64,000 nucleotides of DNA from DASVBE01 sp963770375 (GTDB taxonomy: Bacteria > Actinomycetota > Actinomycetes > Streptosporangiales > Streptosporangiaceae). Shown here piece after piece: positions 43,986 through 52,016 of the stretch. Location of the stretch: NCBI GenBank assembly GCA_963770375.1, contig CAVYPM010000017.1, forward strand, positions 372,001-436,000, given 5' to 3'. The translations under genes and the position numbers were made by a program. How positions within the stretch are numbered: the stretch's first letter is position 1; each line of letters begins with the position of its first letter. Under the pieces are notes generated by a model. That model ran no database searches. It worked only from the letters and a program-made list of their open reading frames with translations, and was not told the origin of the DNA.

Positions 43986-45468
43986 GCCGGGCCGGGGCGA
44001 GGAGGGCGGGGCCGGCTGGCCCGCCAGGCGGTTTCCGCCTCCCCCATCGGGGTGGACGGCGGGGCCTGCACGAACGGCCAGATCTCCTCGGCGATGCGGC
44101 GCCAGTCCGCGGTCGCGTGCAGCTGGCCGAGCACGGCGAACAGGCCCAGGTTGATCCGCTGCAGGATGACGTAGGAGCGGGGCACCTTCATGTACGGCGC
44201 GAGCGGGCTGCGCACGTCGAAGAACTGGCGGACCACCGACGAGGCGTAGTCCTCGGTGATGGTCAGCGGCCCGGGCGTGCGGATCGTGGCGTAGAACACG
44301 GCCAGCCGCTCGATCACCTGCTCGGTGCTGACCGGCGCACCCGGGGTGAGGAAGCCGGCCAGCTCCAGGTTGCGCCGGAAGCCCTCCTCGTCGCGCTCTA
44401 CGCACAGGTAGCGGGCCATCTGCATGAGCGGCCACAGCTCGTCGTCGGTGAAGTGCTTGACCAGCCCGAAGTCCAGGAACGTCACCCGCCCGCCGGGGTG
44501 GAACAGGTAGTTGCCGGGGTGCGGGTCGCCGTTGAACGCGTGCACCTCGTACAGGCTGCGGAACACGAACCGGTAGATGGTCTCCGCGGCCAGGTCGCGC
44601 TCTTCCTGCGGCCAGGTGGCCAGCTCGGCGAACCGGACCCCGCCGGCCAGCTCGCTGGTCACGATCCGGCGGGTGGACAGCTCAGGGATCACATCGGGCA
44701 CGTGGATCGTCGGGTGGCCGCGGTAGTAGGCGGCGATCTGCTGCTGGCTGGCCGCCTCGCGGCGGTAGTCGAGCTCCTCGCGGACCCGCTCGCGCAGCTC
44801 GTCCAGCAGCGCGTCGACGTCCTGGGCCGGGGCGACGAGGCGCAGCATCCGGCGCAGCAGCGCGGCGTTGTTCAGGTCCGCGGCGATGGTCTCCGCGATG
44901 CCCGGGTACTGGACCTTCACCGCGACCGCGCGGCCGTCCCTGGTGATCGCGCGGTGCACCTGGCCGATCGACGCGGCCGCGATCGGCTCCGGGTCCCACT
45001 GCGCGAAGACCTGCTCCGGCGGGCGGCCGAGCTCCTCGGTGATCATCCCGGCGGCCAGCTCCGGGCTCATCGGCGGGACACTGTCCTGCAGGCGGCTGAG
45101 CGTCTTGCGGACCGCCGGGTTGAGCCCGTCGTCGATGAAGCTGGCCATCTGGCCGAGCTTCATCAGCACGCCCTTCATCTCGCCAAGGGTCTCGGTGACG
45201 TCCTCGGCGGTCTGCAGGGCCAGGTCGTGCCGCAGTTCCTGGCGGGTTTCCCCGGCCGCGGCGAACAGCTTCGGCGCGCTGACGGCGTAGCGCATCCCGC
45301 CGCGGACGGCCAGGCCGGCCGCGGCCAGCCCGCGGCGGAGCCGCAGCGACGCGGGCCAGGGCGGCGGACCGCGCGGACGGCAGTGACGGCGGCGGTGCCC
45401 GCGAGCAGGCTGGCGGTAATGACGGCGGCGGCCTTCCTGACCCGCCGCCGCGGTGCGGCGCTGCTCAT
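43949..45468 (-). CDS. AarF/ABC1/UbiB family atypical kinase (one frame break)
   Basis: The start MSSAAPRRRVRKAAAVITASLLAGT (45468) carries a hydrophobic segment. The frame breaks near 45355-45375 and continues as MRYAVSAPKLFAAAGETRQELRHDLALQ. The UbiB signatures follow: KxGQ in LMKLGQMASF, the Ala-rich loop AAASIGQVHRA (replacing the usual P-loop), VAVKVQYPG with the catalytic Lys, and NGDPHPGNYLFHPGG and LDFGLVKHF for metal binding. Members help quinone/isoprenoid metabolism in membranes. The ATG overlaps the stop of the MpaB-like gene (45465-45468). Confidence 0.85.
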
Positions 45469-46359
45469 GACCGGGCCGCGCTCCGCATCCGCAGGGTGAT
45501 CCGCTGCCGGGCCTCGAGCACGCCCGGCTCGCCCAGCTGGAGCGCGTCCAGCACGCCCAGCGCCTGGCGGATCTCGGTCCGCCGCTCCGGGGTGATGGGC
45601 GGCGGGTCGGCGAACCCGTGCAGTTCCCTCGCCCAGGCGGGCAGCGCGAGCACGGCCGCGTCCCTGATGTCCTGCCAGATCTCCGCGATGTCCGCGTCCA
45701 GGCCCGGCGGGTCGAGCAGGTAGGCCATGGATTCCCGGGCCGCGGGGCTGGCCTGCAGCACCGGCCGGACCGAGGTGATGTAGGCGTCCAGCGCGGCGAC
45801 GGTGTCCGGGGCCATCCCCGCCGGGATCCCCACCAGCACCGCGGCGGCGGTCATCTCCGCCACGTAGCGGTCCGCGTCCTGCGCGCTCAGCGGACTGCCC
45901 AGCAGCGCGGCCGTGGCCAGGCCCGCGTCGACCAGGGCCGCGTGCACCCACAGCAGCAGCGCCGGGTCGTCGGCGGCGTACGGCTGCCCGGTCACCGGGT
46001 CGGTGCCGCGGACATGGGTATGGATCCGGCGCACCCGGGCCGCCGCGCGCTCGGCGGCGGCACGGTCCCCGTACGTCACGATCGTGACGTACGCGCCGGT
46101 GGCGGCGAGCCGCCCGACCGGGTCCTCCCGCCATCCGCTGTGCTCGTCGACCCCGGCCATGGCCAGCGGGTGCAGCGACTGCATCAGCAGCGCCACGCAG
46201 CCCGGAAACGGCGCCGGAAAGGTCCCGCCCGAGCCGCCAGGTGACGCTGCCGGGGCCGAAGAACCCGTCGTCGGCCGGGTCTTCCGGCACGCCGGAAACG
46301 AACGCCGCGGCGGTCCGCTCGACCAGCCCGGACGCCATGGCGAACGCATCTGCTGTCAT
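45465..46359 (-). CDS. MpaB/DUF2236 family oxygenase-like protein (one frame break)
   Basis: The N-terminus MTADAFAMASGLVERTAAAFV... DDGFFGPGSVTWRLGRD is in one frame. An extra base near 46190-46196 moves the rest (ALLMQSLHPLAMAGVDEHSGWREDPVGRL) to another. LLMQSLHPLAMAGV and VTIVTYGDRAAAERAAARVRRIH are diagnostic of DUF2236, the family of the fungal oxygenase MpaB and the rubber oxygenase Lcp, with conserved His for heme. About 297 residues. Its stop overlaps the AarF start, so the two are translated together. Confidence 0.82.
46070..46093. repeat. 24-bp perfect palindrome inside coding sequence
   Basis: Two 12-bp arms (left arm CGTACGTCACGA) meet without spacer. It encodes part of the AYVTIVTYG stretch of the MpaB-like protein, a conserved segment whose symmetric codons could create the dyad; an internal regulator site is also possible. 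Confidence 0.5.
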
Positions 46360-46511
46360 GGCTTCCACGCTACCTTCGGCCGGCCTGGCCCTCGCGCGGC
46401 GGCCGGGGTTCCGGCCCGGTTCAGAGCATGGTCAGAGCGGGCTGAGCGCGGCATCATGGGCAGCGTCCGGGCCGCCCGGCGCGGCCCTCATGCCTGGATC
46501 AAGGAGCTGCC

Positions 46512-46943
46512 GTGACCGGAACGCCGCCCGCGATGACGGGCTTCCACCACTTCTCCCCCACGGTGTCGGACGTCGAGGCCAGCGCGGCCTGGTACGAGCG
46601 GGTGTTCGGGATGAGCCGGGTGCCGGTCACGTTCCCGCACTACGGCGACGAGCAGGGCGGCTACGCGGTGCTGATGATGGACCCGAAGTCCGGCGTGACC
46701 ATCGGGCTGCACCACCACGAGGCCAACCCGGGCGAGTCGTTCGCCGAGAACCGGACCGGCCTGGACCACATCTCGTTCAGCGTGGCGAGCCGGGAGGATC
46801 TGGACGCCTGGGCCGCCTGGCTGGACAGCCTCGGCGTGCCGCACTCCGGCGTGAGAGACGTCACTGACCCGGTGCCCTTCTCGACGCTGGTCTTCCGCGA
46901 CCCCGACAACCTCCAGCTGGAGCTGATCTACTTCGCCAGCTGA
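46512..46943 (+). CDS. VOC family (glyoxalase/dioxygenase fold) protein
   Basis: 143 residues from GTG at 46512, preceded by AAGGAG. GFHHFSPTVSDVEASAAWYERVFGM gives the first metal His; TIGLHHHEANPGESFAENRTGLDHISFSV gives the second; the end FRDPDNLQLELIYF carries the Glu ligand. All three ligand positions of a functional VOC metal site are present. Substrate unknown. Confidence 0.88.
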   Translation: MTGTPPAMTGFHHFSPTVSDVEASAAWYERVFGMSRVPVTFPHYGDEQGGYAVLMMDPKSGVTIGLHHHEANPGESFAENRTGLDHISFSVASREDLDAWAAWLDSLGVPHSGVRDVTDPVPFSTLVFRDPDNLQLELIYFAS

Positions 46944-46947
46944 GGCC

Positions 46948-46971
46948 GCGGCGGCCGGCCCCGGCCGCCGC
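46948..46971. terminator. GC-rich hairpin between convergent genes
   Basis: 11-bp perfect arms GCGGCGGCCGG / CCGGCCGCCGC with a 2-base centre, between the VOC gene stop and the sigma factor stop. Confidence 0.5.
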
Positions 46972-46976
46972 CGCGG

Positions 46977-47999
46977 TCAGTCCGGCAGCGTGCGCGGGAA
47001 GCCGAACCAGCCGAGCGCTGCGCTGTCGAACCGGGTCAGCGCGCAGATGCGGTCGCCGGCCAGGGTCAGCACCACCATGCCGTGGGCGTGGCTGATCGCG
47101 CTGTGCGGGTCGGGCTGGTAGACCGCGAACGCGGGCTGGCCGTTGGCCCGGGCCGGGTGCAGCCGGAACGACCGGCCCGGCCGGAACGCGGTCGCCGCCA
47201 GGAACCGGGCGGCCAGGTCCCGGCCGTAGTACTCCAGCGGCACCGGCGGCATGGCCAGCCGCACGTCGTCGGACAGCAGTGCGACCACGCGGTCGACGTC
47301 GCCGGCCTCGAACGCCTGGGTGAACCGCTCGGTGAGCTCGCGCTCGGCAGCGGAGCCCGGCTCCGGCGGGCGCCGGGCCGACCGGTCCGCGGGGTCCTGG
47401 GCGGCAATCGTGGCCCGGGCCCGTTTCAGGGCGCTGGTCACGCTCTCCTGGGTGGTCTCCAGCATGTCCGCGGTCTCGCTGGCGCGGAAGCCGAGCACGT
47501 CCCGCAGGATGAGCACGGCCCGCTGCCGCGGCGGCAGCAGCTGCAGCGCGGTCACGAACGCCAGCGAGATCGCCTCCCGCCGCTCGTACCGCGCTTCCGG
47601 GCCCGGGTCGCGGTCGGCGAGGCCGGCCAGCAGCTCGTCCGGGTAGGGCTGCAGCCAGGTCACCTCACCCAGCCGGGTCGGCTCGGGGATGTCCACGCCC
47701 GGGTCGTAGGGCGCCGGGCCGGGGCGGCGGCGGGCCGCGCGCAGGAGGTTCAGGCAGCGGCTGGTGGCCACCTGGTACAGCCAGGTCCGCAGGCTGGCCC
47801 GGCCCTCGAAGCCGTCCAGGCCGCGCCACGCGGCCAGCAGGGTTTCCTGCAGCGCGTCCTCGGCGTCCTGCACCGAGCCGAGCATCCGGTAGCAGTGCAC
47901 CTGCAGCTCGCGGCGGTGCGGCCCGGTCAGCCGGCGGAACGCCTCGCCGTCCCCGGCCCGCGCCTGGTCCATCAGATCCGCTGTCGCCACACCCGTCAT
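46977..47999 (-). CDS. ECF sigma factor with SnoaL-like C-terminal domain (SigG/SigJ-like)
   Basis: 340 residues from ATG at 47999, which has GGGAG eight bases upstream; the open frame beyond is not sigma-like. Region 2 is in HRRELQVHCYRMLGSVQDAEDALQETLLAAWRGLDGFEGRASLRTWLYQVATSRCL. Region 4 is in LPPRQRAVLILRDVLGFRASETADMLETTQESVTSALKRARATI. Residues 225-335 form a SnoaL/NTF2-like domain (ERFTQAFEAGDVDRVVALLSDDVRLAMPPVP), as in mycobacterial SigG and SigJ, which regulates the factor in place of a separate anti-sigma protein. Confidence 0.9.
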   Translation of the reverse strand: MTGVATADLMDQARAGDGEAFRRLTGPHRRELQVHCYRMLGSVQDAEDALQETLLAAWRGLDGFEGRASLRTWLYQVATSRCLNLLRAARRRPGPAPYDPGVDIPEPTRLGEVTWLQPYPDELLAGLADRDPGPEARYERREAISLAFVTALQLLPPRQRAVLILRDVLGFRASETADMLETTQESVTSALKRARATIAAQDPADRSARRPPEPGSAAERELTERFTQAFEAGDVDRVVALLSDDVRLAMPPVPLEYYGRDLAARFLAATAFRPGRSFRLHPARANGQPAFAVYQPDPHSAISHAHGMVVLTLAGDRICALTRFDSAALGWFGFPRTLPD

Positions 48000-48333
48000 C
48001 CTCGCGCTCCCTGCCGTCATCCTGGCCCGCCGGCCGCCGGGCACCCGGGGCCTGCTGGTACAGACACCGGCCGGGCCGGGAACTGGGCGGCCAGAAGGCG
48101 CCCAATCCGGCCCGCGGCCCGGGTCGGTCCGTATGTCCGGGCCAGATGCCCGGGCCAGCAATCCACGCGAGGCGCCCGGCGAAGCCGGCGGGCGAGCGCA
48201 GGTGCCGCCGGCGCTGTTTTCCCGACGAGCGACGCGGCGCGACGAAGGAGCGCCAAGGAGGGAGGAGGGAAGGCAGCGCCTCCCAGCGGCCCTGCGCGAG
48301 CCAGCAAGCACTGACGGAAGGACGCAACCTGAC
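48000..48333. other. Divergent promoter region, sigma factor and MFS gene
   Basis: 334 bp, strongly GC-rich with several short imperfect dyads, none convincing as an operator. GGAGGGAGGAGGGAAGG near 48257-48273 looks like a ribosome-binding site but no long frame starts there. No gene seen. Confidence 0.4.
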
Positions 48334-49751
48334 ATGACGGATCTCCAGCAGGCCGCCGCGCCGCTGGACGGGGACGGCGGCGGGCCGGGCGCCCGCCCCT
48401 GCGGTCACCGTTCTGCTCACCGCGGTGGCCTACTTCATGGTGGCGCTGGACGCGCTGGTGGTGGTTACCGCGCTGCCCTCGGTCCACCGCGACCTCGGCG
48501 GCAGCATCGGCACGCTGCAGTGGACGGTGACCATCTACAGCCTGGCCTTTGGCGCGGGCATCATCACCGCGGCCGCGCTCGGTGACCGGCTCGGCCGGCG
48601 CCGGGTGTACGTGACCGGCCTGGTGGTGTTCACGCTGGCCTCGGCGGCCTGCGCGCTGGCGCCCAGCGCCCCGGTGCTGATCGCCTGCCGCGGGGTGCAG
48701 GGCCTCGGCGCGGCGATCATCATGCCGCTCGGGCTGACGCTGCTGACCTCGGCGTTCCCGCCGGAGCGGCGCGGCACGGTGGTCGGCATCTGGGGCGGCA
48801 TCGCCGGCCTGGCGGTGGCCAGCGGGCCGCTCATCGGCGGCGCCGTCACCCAGGGTCTGGACTGGCACTGGATCTTCTGGGTGAACGTGCCGATCGGGAT
48901 CGCCGCGGCGGTCGGCGCCCGGCTGTGGCTGGCTGAGTCGCGCGGCCAGAAGAACCGGCTCGACGTGCCCGCCCTGGTCCTGGTCTCGGCCGGGATCGGC
49001 GCGCTGACCTGGGGCCTGGTGCACGGCACCGAGGCGGGCTTTGCCACCCCCGGCACGCTGGCCGCGCTGCTCGCCGGGGCCGGCCTGATCGCCGCCCTGA
49101 TCGCGTGGGAACGGATCACCCGGGAGCCGATGATCCCGCCGGCACTCCTGCGTAATCCTAAATTCTCGGCCGCGTCGGCGACGCAGTTCCTGACCACCTC
49201 AGCCATCTTCTCCGCGGCCTTCCTGATCAGCCAGTTCTTCCAGGCCGGGCAGGGCCAGTCGCCGCTGGCCACCGGGCTGCGGTTCCTGCCCTGGACGGCC
49301 ATGCCGCTGCTGGTCGCGCCGGCCGCGGGAGCCCTCTTCGACCGGATCGGGGCCCGGCGGCTGGTCATCCCCGGGCTGATCATGCAAGCCGCGGGGTTCG
49401 GCAGGATCGTCTGGCTGGCCGGCCACGGCGCGGGCTACCCGGCCTACGTGGCGCCGTTCCTGCTGGCCGGGGTGGGCATCTCGATGGCGCTGCCGTGCAT
49501 CCCCGCGGCCGGGCTGAACGCGGTGCCCGCCGCCATGCTGGGCAAGGCCGCCGGGGTGCTGAACACCTGCCAGCAGTTCGGCGCGGTGGCCGGGGTGGCG
49601 ATCGTTACCGCGGTCTTCTCCGCGCACGGCAGCCTGGCCAGCCCGGCCGCGGTGACCAGCGGGTTCCGCCCGGCGCTGGCCGGCGTCGGCGGTGCTGTCG
49701 CTGGCCGGCGCGGCGGTGGCGGCCGGGCTGGGGGCCCGGGCGCGGCGCTGA
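48334..49751 (+). CDS. MFS drug exporter, DHA2 type (two frame breaks)
   Basis: The N-terminus MTDLQQAAAPLDGDGGGPGARP is in the frame of ATG 48334. Near 48395-48402 (GCGCCCGCCCCTGCGG) the frame changes to VTVLLTAVAYFMVALDALVVVTALPSVHRDLG, the first helix with motif D1. LGDRLGRRRVYVTGL is MFS motif A. GVQGLGAAIIMPLGLTLL (motif B) and GPLIGGAVTQGLDWHWIFWVNVPIG (motif C) follow. A second break near 49680-49695 precedes the last helix VLSLAGAAVAAGLGARARR, ending at 49751. About 472 residues, 14 helices. Proton-driven export of drugs or metabolites; divergent from the SnoaL-type sigma factor. Confidence 0.85.
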
Positions 49752-49799
49752 CCGCGCGGGTGGTTGCGGCCAGCGGCGGCGCGCACCAGGATTCCTGGT

Positions 49800-50219
49800 G
49801 TGGACCTGGGATTGCGGGTGATCGGGCGGGTCGAGTCGCCGCTGGCCGACCCGGGGCAGGCGCCGAAGCAGGCCGACGAGGGGGCACCCGCGGCCTGGCT
49901 GGTGCTGGACGAGACGGTGGCCCCGGCGCTGGCCGGCCTGGCCGCCGGGGCGCGGGTGGTCGTGCTGACCTGGCTGCACCGGGCCCGGCGGGACGTGCTT
50001 GCGGTGCATCCCCGGGACGACCCGGCGCGTCCGCTGGCCGGGGTTTTCTGCACCCGCTCGCAGGACCGGCCGAACCCGATCGGGCTGCACCCCACCACGG
50101 TCACCGCGATCAACGGGACCCGGGTCGGGGTGGCGCAGCTCGAGGCGGTGGACGGCACCCCGGTGCTGGACATCAAGCCGCTGCTCGGTCCGCCGCCGGC
50201 CGGTGATCCCGCGCGGTAG
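49800..50219 (+). CDS. trmO: TrmO-like tRNA N6-methyltransferase
   Basis: 139 residues from GTG at 49800 (AGGA upstream). LRVIGRVESPL at the start, VVVLTWLHRARRDVL in the middle and FCTRSQDRPNPIGLHPTTV (about 86-104) are the SPOUT-like TrmO/TsaA signature; RPNPIG binds S-adenosylmethionine. The family methylates threonylcarbamoyladenosine at position 37 of tRNA-Thr. It is 48 bp after the MFS gene in the same direction and slightly short for the family, which is normal in actinobacteria. Confidence 0.82.
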   Translation: MDLGLRVIGRVESPLADPGQAPKQADEGAPAAWLVLDETVAPALAGLAAGARVVVLTWLHRARRDVLAVHPRDDPARPLAGVFCTRSQDRPNPIGLHPTTVTAINGTRVGVAQLEAVDGTPVLDIKPLLGPPPAGDPAR

Positions 50220-50228
50220 CGTGCTGGT
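50217..50228 (+). promoter_or_regulatory. Leaderless -10 box of DUF5996 gene
   Basis: TAGCGT (50217-50222), six bases, ATG at 50229. The TAG of the -10 is also the stop codon of the trmO gene. Confidence 0.5.
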
Positions 50229-51149
50229 ATGGCAGCGGACTGGCCCTCGGTGTCTTATCCGGACTGGCGTGCAACCTGCGACACGCTGCACGCCCACAGC
50301 CAGGTGCTGGGCAAGCTGGCGGCCGGGCTGGCGCCGCCCGAGCCGCAGCTGCAGCACGCCGCGCTGCGGCTGACCGCGCGCGGCTGGGAGACCGCCCCGC
50401 TGCCCGCCCCGGACGGCTCGGGGGCCCTGGTCGTGGCCCTGGACCTGCGGTCGCACGAGGCGGTGGTGGAGCACAGCGGCGGCTTCGCCGAGCGGATCCC
50501 GCTCACCCCGGACCGGCCGGTCGGCGAGGTGACCCGGGCGGTGCTGGCCGCGGTGGGCCGGGCGGGCGGCCCGGTGTCGATCGACCCGGCGCCGCAGGAG
50601 GTGCCGTGGACGGTGCCGCTGGACTCCGACACCGAGCACGCGCGCTACGACCCGGCCCAGGTGTCGGCCTACTTCGCCGCCGCGACCCAGGCGGCGGCCG
50701 TGCTGGCCGCGTTCCGTGCCCCGTTCCGGGGCCGGTCCACGCAGGTCAACGCCTGGTGGGGGTCGTTCGACCTGGCCGTCAGCCTGTTCTCCGGGCAGCC
50801 CGCGGAGCCGCCGGGCACGGACTTCATCATGCGGAACGCGATGGACGCGCAGGAGGTCGCGGTGGGCTGGTGGCCGGGTGACGCCCGGTATCCGCACGCC
50901 GCGTTCTACGCCTACGCGCACCCGGCGCCGGAGGGGTTCGGCGGCCACGTGCTGTCCCCGGCCGCGGTGCGCTGGGCCGGCGAGCTCGGTGAGTACGTGC
51001 TCGACTGGGACGACGTCCGCGCGGCCGCGGACCCGAAGGCGGCCGCGCTGGAGTTCGCCCGGTCGGCGTTCACGCACGCCTGCCTGGTGTGCGGGTGGGA
51101 CCCGGGGCTGTCGGCCAGCGCGGCGGGCACGCCGCCGCCGGTGCACTGA
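50229..51149 (+). CDS. DUF5996 family protein
   Basis: 306 residues. The opening SVSYPDWRATCDTLHAHSQVLGKLAAGLAPPEPQLQHAALRLTARGWET and the later DTEHARYDPAQVSAYFAAATQ, STQVNAWWGSFDLAVSLFSG and GWWPGDARYPHAAFYAYAHP are the DUF5996 pattern. Many conserved Trp, His and Asp suggest an enzyme, but none of its members I know has a proven activity. Translated from a leaderless transcript by its promoter. Confidence 0.85.
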   Translation: MAADWPSVSYPDWRATCDTLHAHSQVLGKLAAGLAPPEPQLQHAALRLTARGWETAPLPAPDGSGALVVALDLRSHEAVVEHSGGFAERIPLTPDRPVGEVTRAVLAAVGRAGGPVSIDPAPQEVPWTVPLDSDTEHARYDPAQVSAYFAAATQAAAVLAAFRAPFRGRSTQVNAWWGSFDLAVSLFSGQPAEPPGTDFIMRNAMDAQEVAVGWWPGDARYPHAAFYAYAHPAPEGFGGHVLSPAAVRWAGELGEYVLDWDDVRAAADPKAAALEFARSAFTHACLVCGWDPGLSASAAGTPPPVH

Positions 51150-51161
51150 TGGCCAGGCCCG

Positions 51162-51614
51162 TCAGTACCCGCCCTGGAACACCTGGTCGATCGGCCCGGA
51201 CCGGCGCACGCCGTCGGCCATCACCACCGGGGCCAGCACGGCCAGGGTCCGCTGCCTGGTCACCCTGCTGTAGCCGCTGAGCAGCAGGGCCACCTTGGTG
51301 CCTGCCTGGTCGGCGAGGGTCAGCGTCTCGATCCGGCCGTAGCGGCCCCGCCCGACGGAGTAGCCGGCGCTGGCCAGCTGGTCGAGCCGCAGGATCCGGC
51401 GGCCGCGCAGGCTGTGGGCGGTGATCTGGCTGCCCTGGATCTCGGTCCAGGAGGCCAGCCCGGCCAGGGCGGCCAGCACCACCACCGCGCCGAGCACGCC
51501 CGCGATCACGCGGCTTTCCGTGTTGACCCCGAGCGCCACGCCGAACCCGCCGACCAGCGCACCGATCACGAGGAGGACGATTGCCCATGGGCTGGGGCCG
51601 GCCTTGATCCGCAT
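51162..51614 (-). CDS. Small membrane protein, PH-like C-terminus
   Basis: 150 residues from ATG at 51614. Two transmembrane helices (about 9-29 WAIVLLVIGALVGGFGVALG and 36-53 VIAGVLGAVVVLAALAGLAS) followed by a beta-rich domain of about 90 residues (TEIQGSQITAHSLRGRRILRLDQLASAGYSVGRGRYGRIETLTL) with the look of a bacterial PH domain. No function assigned. GATACT and a 7-base gap before ATG suggest a leaderless start; the promoter overlaps that of the divergent DksA-like gene. Confidence 0.72.
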   Translation of the reverse strand: MRIKAGPSPWAIVLLVIGALVGGFGVALGVNTESRVIAGVLGAVVVLAALAGLASWTEIQGSQITAHSLRGRRILRLDQLASAGYSVGRGRYGRIETLTLADQAGTKVALLLSGYSRVTRQRTLAVLAPVVMADGVRRSGPIDQVFQGGY

Positions 51615-51620
51615 GGACGC

Positions 51621-51627
51621 TAGTATC
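51621..51627. promoter_or_regulatory. Overlapping divergent -10 boxes
   Basis: TAGTATC contains TAGTAT for the plus strand (DksA-like gene, 51 bp ahead) and GATACT for the minus strand (membrane protein, 7 bp ahead). RNA polymerase cannot use both at once. Confidence 0.4.
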
Positions 51628-51677
51628 CGCGGACGGGCGGGTCGCCGTAGGTGTCCCGCGATCAGCCGGAGGAGAGC

Positions 51678-52016
51678 ATGGAAGAAAGCCGGGCCCGCGA
51701 GCTGCTGGCCGCCGAGCGGGCCGAGGTCGAGCGCCTGCTCAGGGACGTTGTTGCCGAGGGCCAGGAGGACCGGGAAGGGCAGGCGGAGACCGGCGACATC
51801 GCCGATCCCGCGCAGCTGCTGACCGCTCAGGGCGAGGACGACGCGATCGCGGAGAGCCTGCGGAACCGGCTGGACGCGCTGGACCGGGCCGACCAGCGGC
51901 TGCGGGACGGCACGTACGGCCTCTCGGTGCGCAGCGGCAAGCCGATCCCGGACGCGCGGCTGGAGGCCTACCCCACCGCCGAGCTCACCGTCGAGGAGGC
52001 GTCGCAGGAGTCGTAG
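51678..52016 (+). CDS. TraR/DksA-like protein lacking zinc ligands
   Basis: 112 residues, ATG preceded by GGAGGAGAG. The long N-terminal helical hairpin (ESRARELLAAERAEVERLLRDVV ... LRNRLDALDRADQRLRDGTYG) and the motif GTYGLSVRSGKPIPDARLEAYPTAELTVEEA fit the family. The C4 zinc finger is gone: the first CxxC is SxxS (Ser83, Ser86) and the second pair is lost. DksA proteins bind in the RNA polymerase secondary channel; in zinc-free forms the fold is kept by other contacts. Its 3' end overlaps the FUSC gene by 32 bp. Confidence 0.85.
   Translation: MEESRARELLAAERAEVERLLRDVVAEGQEDREGQAETGDIADPAQLLTAQGEDDAIAESLRNRLDALDRADQRLRDGTYGLSVRSGKPIPDARLEAYPTAELTVEEASQES

Noticed and set aside
48250..48280. 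GGAGGGAGGAGGGAAGG as ribosome-binding site of an unannotated gene
   Set aside because: The only frame starting just after it is short and not protein-like; the MFS start at 48334 is supported by its continuous N-terminus.
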